From Miscanthus floridulus (Eukaryota; Streptophyta; Magnoliopsida; Poales; Poaceae): 64,000 nucleotides of DNA. The position numbers and the translations under genes were made by a program. Below, one piece after another: positions 52,724-63,943 of this stretch (position 1 is its first letter; the number at the start of each line of letters is the position of its first letter). The DNA lies in contig NC_089595.1 of assembly GCF_019320115.1 (NCBI RefSeq), positions 110,314,461 through 110,378,460 of the forward strand. Reading direction: 5' to 3'. The notes below the pieces were generated by a model. That model worked only from the letters and a program-made list of their open reading frames with translations, had not been told where the DNA came from and made no database searches.

Positions 52724-53931
52724 TTTTGCCGAGAGGTGAGCACTGATAGTTGCTGTCTTAGAGGTATCGCCTGTGCCTAAGTCAATTTGCTTGACGTCGG
52801 CTTCTTTTGGTGGTGCGATGATGCTGGGCTTTTTAGCCGGTATTTCTAATTCTTCTTGGCTTGTTTCTGCAGCGATTGCGGCTATTTCTTTTCTTCCATT
52901 GTCGGCTTGCGCTTTAGCTGCAATTTGGATCGCCTGAACGTCGCAGTCAAAAGCGCGCTTTAAATTGCTTCGAAGGGAAAGGATACCGTTGGGTCCTGGC
53001 ATCTTAAGTAGTAAGTACGGGTAATGTGGTATTGCCATGAATTTGGCCAGTGCTGGACGTCCGAGGATTGCATGATATGATGAATCGAAGTCGGCGACTT
53101 CAAATTTGATAAACTCTGTTCGGTAGTTTGAAGGAGTTCCAAAGGTAACGGGTAAAGTAATTTGTCCGAGTGGCATGGCTGCTTTGCCGGGTACTATTCC
53201 GTAAAAAGGTGTGCTTGTTGGCGTAATCATCCCGGTGAGTTGTAGTCCCATTTTCCTTAGAGTTTCTGAAAAGATGATGTTAAGCCCAGCTCCTCCATCG
53301 ATTAGTACTTTGGTGACGGTCATACCAGCAATAGTCGGATCCAGAACCAATGGATAATGGCCTGCGTTTCCCATGCTAGTCCATTGGTCTTCTCTAGTAA
53401 ATTGGATAGGATACTGTGACCAATTGAGGTATCTTGGTGTAGCCGGTTCTGCTGTCATAATGGTCCGCAGTGCTAGTTTTTCTTGATGTTTGCTTCTGCA
53501 ATCTGGAGCCCCTGAAAAAATCACTGCTACCGTTCCCCTAGGTTTTTGGAATCCTTTGTCCTCGTGGTTGTCTTCTTCTCTTTTCTGATTGTCCTCTTTG
53601 GTGTTTTCCTTACTATCTTTTCTTGTGTATCGATCATTGAAAGTGTAGCAATTTCCGATGGTGTGCCTCCCACTAGGGTGCAATGGGCAACGTATGTTTT
53701 CAATGTCATCATATCTTCTTGGTTTGGGAAACTTCTTTGATTTGTCGGCCATTGCCACAGTATTGTCTGGTCTACGTTTTCTTTCTTGATGTCTGCTATT
53801 TCGTTGACTTTGCTTATCCTGGTTGTCTTGGTTGCTTCTGTCCGGGAACCTCTCTCGTGTTTTTTCTTCTACAGTAATCATCTTTTCTACTGTACGTCTG
53901 AATTCTTCATTGTTTCTCAAATTTTCTTTGC
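52721..53931 (-). pseudogene. Element F gag C-terminus and protease (continuation after element G)
   Basis: This is the frame of gag resuming after element G: NNEEFRRTVEKMITVEEKTR, a basic region, then a zinc-knuckle-like CPLHPSGRHTIGNC (about 53660). Protease follows: PLVLDPTIAGMTVTKVLIDG with the active site DGGAGLNIIF (about 53290), VTFGTPSNYRTEFIKFEVAD and YHAILGRPALAKFMAIPHY. No stop occurs in these 400 codons until the amber at 52721. The protein matures gag-pol in the virus-like particle. Confidence 0.9.
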
Positions 53932-54333
53932 AGTCGATGTTTTACCACCGGCAACCCGTCTCGGGGTACCCGGGACGGTGATTTGTTCGGAGGGGTATCG
54001 GCGTTTGCAGGAACTCGATGGTAAACACAGGGAGACAATGATTTATACTGGTTCGGCACGCCAGAAAATCACGGCGCCCTACGTCCAGTGTGGTGTGGAT
54101 AGTATGTTGCGTCCTGCGCTATTTGTTGTGTTGCGAGGTATGTGTAGCTGCCGATCTAGGGACCCCTGCCCTCCTTTATATAGTCCAGGAGAGGCGAGAG
54201 TCCTAGTCGGTTACAAAGTAGAGATCCTAGTAGGATTATGTGTAACTAGTTCTAGTAGGATTACATGTAGGGAATCCTAGTTGGACTAGGTCTTCTTCTC
54301 TTCGTAGGAAACCCCATGGGTCCTGTATCGACA
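53932..54333 (-). repeat. Element G 3' LTR (402 bp)
   Basis: Minus-strand start TGTCGATACAGGACCC. It differs from the 5' LTR at roughly seven sites by eye. TATA region as complement of CTTTATATAG near 54175. Confidence 0.92.
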
Positions 54334-57295
54334 AGCCCCCGAGCATCTCATGGATGAGCTTCGGAAGCCTTCTTGTTCTTCTTGGTCTTCGTTGAGTTGT
54401 TGTAAATCCGTTCTAGGTTCTTCTTGAAGTGAAACCTTGAGATAGTCTTCTTTGTCTTTTCTTCGGCTGATGTGCACTTTTGGATAAAAGTGCACTCAGT
54501 GAGTGTAGCCCCCGAGCCTCTTGCTTGTTGGGACAAGAAGCCAGAGGGTCCCTTTAGTCTTCTTGGTTGCTCCGAGTTCTTTTTCGGTGGATGCAATTTT
54601 TCGTAAAAATTGCACTCACTGAGTGTAGCCCCCGAGCCTCTTGCTTTTGCTTGCAAAAGTTGGAGGGTCCAGATTCTTGTCTTCAAAAATTTTTGGGGTT
54701 ATGTATCCCGCAGCCCCCGAGCCTTCTCCGAGTACTTTTCTTTAGAATAGAAATCGGATGAAGGGTCTTGATGTGTTATCGTAGTCTTGAGTACTTGTAT
54801 TCTTGGACTTTCATCCTTGAATCCGAGCCCCCGGGTGTAGTTGAAGCGAATGCCGAGCCCCCAAGCTTAGTTTTTGACAAAGCCGTGAAGCTCTTCCGAG
54901 TTGTTTTTTATTCCTCCAGGTCGTTTTCTAGACTTCTCTGGTTCTTGATGTACCTCTTCCAAGTTGTTTGCACTTCGTCCAGGTTCTTTCTGAACTTGTA
55001 TGTACCTCATCCGAGTTGTTTTTTATTCATCCGGGTCGTTTCTAGACTTCTCTGGTTCTTGATGTACCTCTTCTAGGTTGTTTGCACTTCGTTCAGGTTC
55101 TTTCTGAACTTGTATGTACCTCATCCGGGTTGTTTTTTATTCATCCGGGTCATTTCTAGACTTCTCTGGTTCTTGATGTACCTCTTCCAGGTTGTTTGCA
55201 CTTCGTCCAGGTTCTTTCTGATCTTGTATGTACCTCATCCGGGTTGTTTTCTGATCAATCCAAGTTCTTTTTTGTCTTGATTTCTGTTCCCAACTTATCT
55301 GGGATGTTTTTCTTCAATCCGGGTTCTTTCTGATCTTGTCTTGGTCCTTGCCGCACCTTGTCGGGGTTCTTTTTTGATCAATCCGGGTTCTTTCTGATCT
55401 TGTCTTGGTCCTTGCCGCACCTTATCGGGGTTCTTTTTTTATCAATCCGGGTTCTTTATGATCTTGTCTTGGTTCTTACCGCACCTTGTCGGGGTTCTTT
55501 TTTTTTATTAATCTGGGTTGTTTCTGGACTAGCTCTCAGGAGCGTGTTTTCCTGATCTCATGGTACCGATGTAGCTCCCCTGCATGTTAAACATAAAAAT
55601 ATGTTGTAAATGACATTCCGGATATGAAGTGGGGAGCATGTCCCATATTTGAATAATCTATCAGGGGCGGGCCCTGCATTATGAAATGCATATAAACTTT
55701 TTGCGTCTTGCTCTTGCTAGGCCATGCAAATTCCTCAGTTAGTGTCCTATTACGTTTAAGCACTTGAATCTCTGGCGTATGGTTCAGAGGTTCATGACGT
55801 GACCATGTGAGCCTGGCACTCGGTTCATGACCGTCCATGTGAGTAGACAAGCTTCACGGATTAAGGCGTGTTCTACCTGAGGAATTCGGTGACCGTTAAG
55901 AGAAGACCTAGAGCACTATGTTTGCTCACATGATGATTTTACTTAGAGCACTATGTTTGCTCGCATGATGATTTTTATGTCTTCCCTTGCTAGGTCGGTT
56001 AATTTTCTGGGTAGTAGCCTGTTACGTCTAAGCACTTGAATCTCGCGTATGGTTTAGAGGTTCATTGACGTGACCACCCGTATGGTTCAGAGGTTCTTTG
56101 ACGTGACCATCCGTATGGTTCAGAGGTTCGTTGACGTGACCATCCATTCGAGAAAACAAGCTTCATGAATTAAGGCTTACTATCCGAGAAAATTAACAGC
56201 GGTTAAGGGAAGATGATATGGCCATAGAGACATACGAATAATATCCGGAATATATAAAAAATGAGACGTGACTTAGCTTGGTTCATGGCCGCATTGTTGA
56301 TGAAGCTGTGGCGGTCATTGATGAAGCCGGACGGTTGTTGATTCCGACTAGTTGTCGACGGTGTGAGGCCCGCTCCCGACTAGTTTTCTAGTCGGGATGA
56401 GTAGTCGGAGTAGTCGTCGGCGGACGTCGTGGCATGGTCGAAGTAGCTGTCAGTGAGTTGCCCGTTGAAGTAGTCGAGACGAGTAGTCGTCCGTGGTATG
56501 CGGCCGTCAATCAAGTGCGCAGCAGAGTAGTTGGACACCGCAGCTTCCAGGTTGTTGGCTTGCTTGACAGCCTGAAGTAGTCGGACAGTTTGTTTCTGGC
56601 TTGATGCAGTCGGACAGCTCGTTCGTGACTCGCCGGGTACTTGGACAGCTCAACGACAGCTTGCGGCTTCACAGCTTGCTTCGTGTTCGAGGCGGACTGA
56701 GCAGACGAAGTTGTTGTCGGCGCATCGCGGAGCAGAGACCAAGTTGGGGTGGCGCTTGGTCGTAGTCGTCGTTCTTGAGCCTGGTCATTGACGAGGTTGA
56801 CCGAAGTCATGGCGGATACGTAGATCATCGGCGAGTCAGGAAAGACTATCATGTGCACAGGTGCCTCTCCCATGCATGACGTGAAGTAGGCCATCTGATC
56901 GTGTACATCTTTTTTGCTGAACGTCTGCATGCTTTTGCTTGATCATTGAAATAATGTCCTTATTGACTCTGACTCAATCCCATGCCGAACAGGAGATGTT
57001 TCGTTGAATAGGAATCCACTACGGATCGTAGTGAAATGCGCGCCGAATCGACGAATTTGTCTAACTCCTTCGTACACATGTCGTGTATGCCGATGTAGAT
57101 GGAATCTAGAACAGCGGCGGACTGGTTTCGAGCTGCCTCCCGAACGCCCGGTGAAGATGAGGTGTCCTGATGTCGGAGGGTGTGGCGACGTTGTTGGCGA
57201 GGGCAGAGAAAAGCTGCCGCCTCGGGCCAATGATCCGTCATGGTTGATGTAGATGTTGAGGTCCATCGAGCTCTCAGATGCAAATTCGCCGAAAT
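54334..57295 (-). other. Element G interior: hairpin cassettes and tandem repeats
   Basis: AGCCCCCGAGC follows the LTR. Hairpin cassettes lie at 54472-54530 (GTGCACTTTT…AAAAGTGCAC, then CACTCA-G-TGAGTG) and 54592-54665 (TGCAATTTTT…AAAAATTGCA, then CACTCA-C-TGAGTG), each followed by TAGCCCCCGAGCCTCTTGC. Further cores are near 54713 and 54825. A roughly 115-bp array (54896-55239, three units) and a roughly 62-bp array (55300-55520) of GGGTTCTTTCTGATCTTG-type sequence follow. About 36-bp repeats with TATGGTTCAGAGGTTC lie at 56045-56150. No pol homology. Confidence 0.8.
56943..57266 (-). CDS. Element G leader ORF (gag-start remnant)
   Basis: A 107-residue frame starts MDLNIYINHDGSLARGGSFS, 30 bp after the primer-binding site. 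The leader before it (GCGAATTTGCATCTGAGAGC) and the MDL start match element F (MDLDN…), so the start is inherited from gag. The rest diverges completely. Whether it is translated is unknown. Confidence 0.35.
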   Translation of the reverse strand: MDLNIYINHDGSLARGGSFSLPSPTTSPHPPTSGHLIFTGRSGGSSKPVRRCSRFHLHRHTRHVYEGVRQIRRFGAHFTTIRSGFLFNETSPVRHGIESESIRTLFQ

Positions 57296-57313
57296 CCCCT
57301 ACCTGGCACGCCA
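57296..57313 (-). other. Element G primer-binding site
   Basis: The minus strand reads TGGCGTGCCAGGTAGGGG, two bases from the 5' LTR. Confidence 0.85.
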
Positions 57314-57315
57314 GC

Positions 57316-57717
57316 TGTCGATGTTTTACCACCGGCAACCCGTCTCGGGGTACCCGGGACGATGATTTGTTCGGAGGGGTATCGGCGTTTGCAGGAACTC
57401 GATGGTAAACGCAGGGAGACAACGATTTATAATGGTTCGGCACGCCAGAAAATCACGGCGCCCTACGTCCAGTGTGGTGTGGATAGTATGTTGCGTCCTG
57501 CGCTATTTGTTGTGTTGCGAGGTATGTGTAGCTGCCGATCTAGGGACCCCTGCCCTCCTTTATATAGTCCAGGAGAGGCGAGAGTCCTAGTCGGTTACAA
57601 AGTAGAGATCCTAGTAGGATTATGTGTAACTAGTTCTAGTAGGATTACATGTAGGGAATCCTAGTTGGACTAGGTCTTCTTCTCTCCGTGGGAAACCCCA
57701 TGGGTCCTGTATCGACA
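57316..57717 (-). repeat. Element G 5' LTR (402 bp)
   Basis: Plus-strand view TGTCGATGTTTTACCACC … GTATCGACA. Pairs with 53932-54333. Confidence 0.93.
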
Positions 57718-59515
57718 ATTGCCATCTAGCCATGATTCCGTGAGAGAAAGCTTCAATTACTTCTCGTTCGGTTATGTCGTGCACCTGAGCTCGCAGTTCG
57801 CCGAATCGTCGATAGTAGTTTATGAGACTTTCACCTCCCCTTTGCTTGAGTCCTTTTAGTTCTGCATGAGTGATTGGGTGTGTAATGATTCCTGCGAAAT
57901 TCTCACAAAAAGCTCTCTGCAAATCCTCCCAATTTCTGATAGATCCTGGATTTAGTTTATCGAACCATTGGAGGGGCATGGCCTCCAGTGCCATGGGGAA
58001 GAAAAGGGCTTTGATATCGTCGTCTCCTCCGGCTAGTTCAATTGATTGTGAATATATTCTGAGCCATTGCTTTGGTTCAGTTTTGCCATCATACTTGGAG
58101 TGATTAGATGGTTTGAATTTGTGAGGTAATCGCACCAATGCGAGCCTGTTCGCGAAGCAGGGGAACCTGTCGTGTGCCTTGGTTTCTTTGAATTCAGATT
58201 CGGCGCCTTCCTCTGGCCAACTGTCGTTCTGATGGGAACAATTTTGCGAGGTTGTCTGGGTAGGAACCCTGCTCCTAGTCTTCCTTAGTTGTTCAAATCG
58301 GTGGCCTTGATTATGTTCCTTCCTACTTCCTCCGTCATGGCTTCCACCCGGCCCAAGCCTTTCGAAGGCGGATTTCCTTTGATTTTGATCTTCTTGACGG
58401 TGGGTTGTTGATCTGGCGGGTAGTCTTGATCGAGCTTTCTCTTCATGCGTTCTCAAGATTGTCGATCGGAGCAAGACCTGGAGCTGTTCATACTTCTCAC
58501 CAGGATGCGAAGTTGCTCCGAGTTCTTCTAATGCTTCTCGAATCTTATCGTAAGGCGTATTCACTGTGCGTCTCCCTTCGACTTCTCGTTGTGATTTTCT
58601 TTTGTCGTACTCAGCCAATTCTGACTCGTATCTGGTCCAAGCTTCCCTGCGCTGCCTAGCACGGTGTTGGCGCCCTTGCTTCAACTTGTTTTTTCTTTCT
58701 CTAGCTTGTTTTTGACTATCTGTTTCTCCGTCGTAGCCCTGGGCAAAGGGTGATATGTTGGATTCTGATTCATCTGATGATCTGACATCGGGTGCTTCCG
58801 GGGGATTTAATGGTGACCGCGGTCATCGAACCATGAACACTTCTCGCGCATGAGTCGTTCTGTTATTGGCATTAGTTTTCATACCGTCAGAGTCGCTGAT
58901 AACTTTAGTGGATGCCTCGGTGTCGTAGATCGAGTCTCCTTCTTGGTAAGGTAAAATAGCTGTTGTTGTTGTGCCGACTAGTTGGGTTCCGCTACCTTCA
59001 GGAATGGAATCCGGCCAGTGGATGATACAGTCCTACGATGTTATCGTTAGCACGAGGCCCTCCTGAGCTCCTGTCAGTGGTATCCCGAATCTTGGATTGA
59101 AAAATCTTTCGACCTGTCCTTGATAGGATTTTGCCATGTTGTCGAGCCCAAATGGAAAAGAACTTGACTTCTTGAGAGAATTCTGGGGGTAATCCGAGTT
59201 GTTTTGGGTTGTGCTCTGGAATCTTGCCAAAAAAGAACTTGGTTTCTTGAAAGCACTCGGATAAAACTTCGCCTTGGAGCTTGAATTCGAATCGGATACG
59301 AGTGGTCGTGAAATCCGATTTGACTCGGATACTATGAGCTGCGCGAATCTTCTGGTGAGCTGATCCGTTGTAGTTGTTGAAATAGGAACTTCTTTTAGAT
59401 GATCTGGATCTTCGAGGAGATGGCTTTGAAGCTTGCCGTTGTTGTCTGCCTCGCAGATCCATGAGCCGAAGATGAAAGTTGATCCCGTCGAGAAAATCAT
59501 GTTGTCGAGGTCCAT
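57718..59515 (-). pseudogene. Element F gag, 5' part (interrupted by element G)
   Basis: ATG 59515 (MDLDNMIFSTGSTFIFGSWI) lies 28 bp after the primer-binding site. One frame runs through to 57718, with TAG at 59033-59035 and TGA near 58838, both explained by C-to-T change (CAG, CGA). A basic, coiled-coil-like middle (QKQARERKNKLKQGRQHRAR) precedes the capsid domain: KFKPSNHSKYDGKTEPKQWL, ALEAMPLQWFDKLNPGSIRN and ELKGLKQRGGESLINYYRRF, ending EVIEAFSHGIMARWQ at the element G junction. It forms the particle shell in the family. Confidence 0.88.
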
Positions 59516-59543
59516 CGAGCTCTCGGAAGCAAAGTCGCCGAAA

Positions 59544-59562
59544 GCCCCTACCTGGCACGCCA
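59544..59562 (-). other. Element F primer-binding site
   Basis: The minus strand reads TGGCGTGCCAGGTAGGGGC, two bases from the 5' LTR. Confidence 0.85.
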
Positions 59563-59564
59563 GC

Positions 59565-59941
59565 TGTCAATGTTTCACCACCGATAGCCTGCCACGGGGG
59601 TACCCGGGGCAGTATGTTCGGGCTTCGGCGTATGTCGAACTCGATGGTTTACGCAAGAGATAGCCGATTTATCTTGGTTCAGGCCCTCGATCGTAGATCG
59701 AGTAATAACCTTACGTCTAGTCGGCCTTAGCCTTTGCGTTGGATTGATTATGATCTGCCCTTCTCTCAGGAGCCCTGCCCTCCTTTATATAGTCAGGAGG
59801 CCAGAGTCCTAGTCGGTTTGCAATGAGATTTCCTAATAGGATTACCTAATAGTTCTACTACTACGATTATATGGGAAGAATCCTAGTTGGACTAGATCTT
59901 CTCTCTCCCTTACGGGGTATCCTGTGGGTCCCGCATCGACA
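59565..59941 (-). repeat. Element F 5' LTR (377 bp)
   Basis: Pairs with 39043-39419. The complement of TTTATATA at 59784-59791 gives the TATA region (CTATATAAAGGAGG). Confidence 0.93.
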
Positions 59942-61508
59942 ATTTCGTGGCGTTGTTGGAGACCGTGAAGTGTATGCGAAGAACGTATCTGAGTTTATCC
60001 CTTGTCAGTGTAATGAACAGAATGCCCGCACTAGCCCCATTGATATTAAGGGCGCCGTCGAAGTACATCACCCAGTGCTCGGGGCAAGTGGTGGCGATGG
60101 GTTCTTGGATTTCGGTCCACTCAGTGATAAAATCGGCGAGCGCCTGCGACTTTACGGTCGGCCTGCTTCTGAAGTCAATGGAGTAGGTGCCGAGCTCAAC
60201 AGCCCACTTGATGATACGACCATTGGCCTCTTTATTTCGGAGAATGTCTCCCAGAGGAAATTCAGTGACCACGGCGATCTTGTAGTATTCGAAGTAATGT
60301 CGGAGCTTGCGTGAGGTGGTTAAAATTGCATATAACAGCTTTTGCACCTAAGGATAACGAGTTTTGGGCTCATTAAGTACCTCGCTGATGAAATAGACCA
60401 GACACTGTACCTTGTAGGCGTGTCCAGTTTCCTCGCGTTCGACAACAATAGCTGTACTGACAACTCGAGAAGTGGCAGCGATGTAAACCAGCAGAGTTTC
60501 ATCTGGTCGTGGTGCTGTCATGATTGGAGGTTTTGTTAAAAACAATTTGAGCTGCTCGAAAGCTGTGTCTGCTTCCTCCGACCAAGAAAAAAGCTCGGAG
60601 GCCTTGAGGAGCTTGAAGAAAGGTAGCCCTTTTTCACCGAGGCGCGAGATAAATCGGCTTAACGCAGCCATGCAGCCTGTAAGCTTCTGTATATCCTTGA
60701 CACACGTCGGCCGTTTCATGTTGGTGATGGTGGAGACTTTGTCAGGGTTTGGTTCGATGCCCCGAGCGCTGACGATGTAGCCGAGCAGGATACCGGATGG
60801 AACTCCGAAGATGCACTTTGAAGGGTTCAGCTTCCATCGGTATTTGCTTAGGTTGGAGAAAGTTTCTTCAAGGTCAATGATAAGATTGTCGGCGGTTCTA
60901 GTCTTGACGACCACGTCGTCGATGTAGGCTTCGACGTTGCGGCCGATCTGTTAGTCGAGGCACGTCTGGATAGCCCTTTGGTAGGTCGCACCGGTGTTCT
61001 TTAGTCCGAAGGACATAGTGGTGTAGCAGTATGGACCGAAAGGCGTGATGAACGATGTTTTAACCTGGTCTTCCTCCTTGAGGGAGATCTGATGGTAGCC
61101 TGAGTAATAGTCGAGAAAGGAGAGCAACTCACAGCCGGCGGTGGAGTCTACAACCTCGTCTATCCGAGGCAAACCAAAGAGGTCTTTAGGGCAGTGTTTG
61201 TTAAGATCAGTATAATCAACACACATTCTCCATTCTTTATTCTTTTTCTTAACAAGAACAGGATTAGCTAACCAATCTGGATGATACACTTCTTTTATAA
61301 ATCCGGCAGCTAAAAGCCATTTTATTTCTACCCTAATAGCCTCCTTTTTGTCCGGCGTGAATCGGCGAAGTTTCTGCTTGATCGGCTTAGCGGTCGGTGA
61401 GACATTCAAGGAGTGCTCGATCTTCTCCCGTGGTACCCCCGGCATGTCTGCAGGTTTCCAAGCAAACACATCGGCGTTCGCACGTAGGAAGGAGACGAGC
61501 GCGCTTTC
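59942..61508 (-). pseudogene. Element B reverse transcriptase, first RNase H and 5' half of second RNase H
   Basis: The leader ESALVSFLRANADVFAWKPA starts after the amber at 61509. RT motifs: YHPDWLANPVLVKKKNKEWR, FITPFGPYCYTTMSFGLKN and the catalytic site YIDDVVV (Ile instead of the usual Val). A TAG near 60951 (CAG) and TAG near 60348 interrupt it. The first RNase H reads LLVYIAATSRVVSTAIVVER, without the catalytic Asp. The second RNase H starts MYFDGALNINGASAGILFIT and is cut at …SNNATK by element F; it continues at 39037. Confidence 0.9.
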
Positions 61509-61511
61509 CTA
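61509..61511 (-). promoter_or_regulatory. Conserved in-frame amber between PR and RT (element B)
   Basis: The minus strand reads AAA-TAG-GAA (…LDPK-stop-ESALVSFL), same place and context as in A and F. Confidence 0.55.
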
Positions 61512-62335
61512 TTTGGGGTCAAGGTGAGCCCCGATTTTCACCGTCTTTGAAGGGTCGTCGAGGCCAAGGCCGATCTCCTTGACTTCCTTGGACTTGGTGG
61601 AGGCCCGGGGAGGCTCTGGGATCTCCATGTCATCAGCAGATGCGGTCTTGGCTTCGGCGACCACGCTGGCCATCTAGATGGAGAGGTCGGTGGCTTCGGC
61701 GAGGGCGAGACTTTCTGTCTCGCAGGCATAGGCGATGGAGAGGTTGGCCCACAGAGACAGGACTCCTGCAGGCGAAGGCATCTTCAACACCAGATACGCA
61801 TAGTGCGGAACGGCCATGAACTTGGTCAGAGCCGGACGCCCTAGTATGGCGTGGTAGGCGGTGTCGAAGTCGGCGACATAAAAGTTGATGTGCTCCACTC
61901 TGTAGTTGGTTGCCGTGCCGAACTGTACTGGTAGGGTAATTTCCCCAAGTGGTCTAGATGCCCTGCCAGGTACCACGCCCTAGAAGGAGGAGTCTGAGGG
62001 CGTGAGGTCTGTTGTCCTGAGTCCGAGCTCCCTTAAAGCCCCGGCGAAGAGTAGATTCAAAGCGCTCCCACCGTCGACGAGGACTTTTCTAAATAGCGCC
62101 TTCTGGACAGTCGTGTCAAGGATGAGGGGAAAACACCCTGTGTAGGGTATGTCCGCCCACTGGTCGGCTCTGCTGAAGGTGATGGAGATTTTGGACCATG
62201 GACGATAGCTGGGGTTGGCGGTAGTTTCTTCTGAGACTACGGCGAGCACTCGTCGGGCGGCGAGCTTCCGTTCCCTTCTGCTTTCGTTGGAGGCGAAACC
62301 CCCGAAGATGGTGGCGACCACCTTGTCGTGGTCCT
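61512..62335 (-). pseudogene. Element B protease region
   Basis: FPLILDTTVQKALFRKVLVD leads to the active site DGGSALNLLF (about 62060). TAG near 61980 splits the domain. VQFGTATNYRVEHINFYVAD and YHAILGRPALTKFMAVPHY (about 61830) close it. Another TAG lies near 61674, followed by an acidic linker (DDMEIPEPPRAS) up to the amber. Normal Tat protease arrangement. Confidence 0.85.
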
Positions 62336-63943
62336 GGAAGGCGTTATTATTATCCCCTGGTGGTCGGCGTCCTCCGTTCCCACCATTGTCGTCGTTGTAC
62401 TTTTTCTCCTAGAACTCCTTTGCCAAACCAAGACAATCTTTCATCTTGTGTTTGGCGTTTTTGTGCAGGGGGCACGGGCCGTCGAGGATCTTCTTGTACT
62501 GCTCATCGTAGTTGCGCTTTGCGCGCGGCTCATTGACGTTGGCAACAAAGTGATCTGGTCGGCAGCGGCGATTCTGACCAGGTTTGAATCCATCTGGCCG
62601 ATCACGTCCGCTGTCCCGGTGGAAACTACGGTCGTCATAGCGGCGATCGTTGTACTGTCAGTTGTCGTTGCGGTCGTCGTGGCGGCGAACGTTGTGCTGT
62701 CGGTCGTCATTCTGGTCGTCATGGCGGCAAGGCGGGCGATTAGTGCCCATATCTTCGTTAAAACGCACCTCCGCTTCCTCGGCGTCGGCGTACTGGTTGG
62801 CGGTTGTGATCATCTCGCCAATGCCGGTAGGTGGCTTTCTATTGAACTTAGAATGGAGTTCTCGATGATGAAGTCCTCGGACGAAGGCGGTGATGACTTC
62901 GGCTTCCGTGATGTTGGGAATAGAATTCCTCATCTCGGAAAAGCGTCTGATGTAGCTGCGGAGTAGTTTGGACGGCTTTTGGTTGATGCGGTTGAGATCG
63001 TGCTTGGTGCCCGGCCGCCTACAAGTGGCCATGTAGTTGTCGGTGAAAACTCTCTTCAGATCTTCCCAAGAGCCGATGGAGTCCGGGGCGAGGCTTGTGA
63101 ACCAGCTCATGGCGGCTGGCGTGAGCATAACAGGGAGATAGTTTGCCATGACGTTGGTGTCTCCTCCGGCGGCGCGGACGGCGGTGGCGTAAGCCTACAG
63201 CCACTGAGTTGGGTTCATCCTTCCTTCATAGGGCTCAACTCCAGCGATTTTGAAACCACGGGGCCACTGGAGTGTTCGGAGTGCCCTGGTTGACGCAGGG
63301 GGCCCTTCCGGGCTGCCGGGACCAACATCAGCAGTGTTGCCGGCGACGATCGGCTCCAAAGCTAAGTCCGGGTTGCCGTATTCCTGCTCGTACTCCTGGC
63401 GACGTCGTACTTCATCTTCATGGCGCCCGAAACGTCGTTGGTCGATACGCCGTCATGCGTCCCGAAGGTTGCTGAGGTGCACTCGGGCGTCCTGTTTGAC
63501 CTCTTGGTCGTGCTGGCGATGATGCTCGGCGCGGTGGCCTCCAACTCCCCCCTGGGGAGGTGGTGACTGGTCGGCGAAGCGGCTTTGACTAGGGCGGCGA
63601 TTGGATCTAGGATCAACTGATCGGCGGATCACGCTTGTGGAGCACGAAGGTCTCTGAACTTCTTGGATCTCGTTAACTTGACAGTGTGCCACTTTAAGCA
63701 TAGCGGCGACCTTGGCGAGCTCGGGCGTCTGCGGGAGGTGAGCAAGTTCGTTGGCGGCCACGGCCAAATTAGCGCTCGGAGTCTTGAAAACGTCGTGGCT
63801 GTCAACGCGGAGGAATTCTTCGTTGAGGTTGCGATGGAGGGGCCTTCCTTGTGAATCAAACTGGTTATCACAAGCGGCCTCGGCCATCGCGATGGCGCGT
63901 TCGTTATCACGCCGTTGCACGTGGTTGGCGTTCCTATTTTCAT
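62336..63943 (-). pseudogene. Element B gag
   Basis: The N-terminal region (63943-63250) contains NERAIAMAEAACDNQFDSQG and a helical region; stops near 63453, 63215 and 63200 break it. The capsid domain lies at about 63180-62760: MANYLPVMLTPAAMSWFTSL, GSWEDLKRVFTDNYMATCRR, SYIRRFSEMRNSIPNITEAE. An Arg/Asp/His-rich repeat follows (HDDRND-like, about 62720-62600), then a zinc-knuckle-like CPLHKNAKHKMKDC (about 62460). A TAG near 62412 lies before the protease linker. The true start is uncertain. Confidence 0.82.

Larger units (their letters stand above)
53932..57717 (-). mobile_element. Element G: 3.8-kb non-autonomous LTR retrotransposon
   Basis: LTRs of 402 bp at 53932-54333 and 57316-57717, flanked by TTTGC (53927-53931) and ATTGC (57718-57722), a target duplication with one change. 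The first LTR base is A instead of T. Primer-binding site at 57313-57296 (minus). No pol genes. LTR ends, primer-binding site and hairpin cassettes resemble element F. It interrupts the gag frame of F: …GIMARWQ before, CKENLRNNEEF after. Confidence 0.94.
39043..59941 (-). mobile_element. Element F: Tat-lineage Gypsy retrotransposon, host of elements D and G
   Basis: Two LTRs of equal length (39043-39419, 59565-59941; 377 bp). The flanks ATTCC (39038-39042) and ATTTC (59942-59946) are a 5-bp target duplication with one later change. Without D, G and their duplications it is about 13.7 kb. Order on the minus strand: gag, PR, RT, two RNase H, INT, 109-bp array, antisense extra ORF, hairpin-rich spacer. 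It sits inside the RNase H of element B: the B frame …SNNATK resumes exactly as YEACLHGL after it. Confidence 0.95.
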
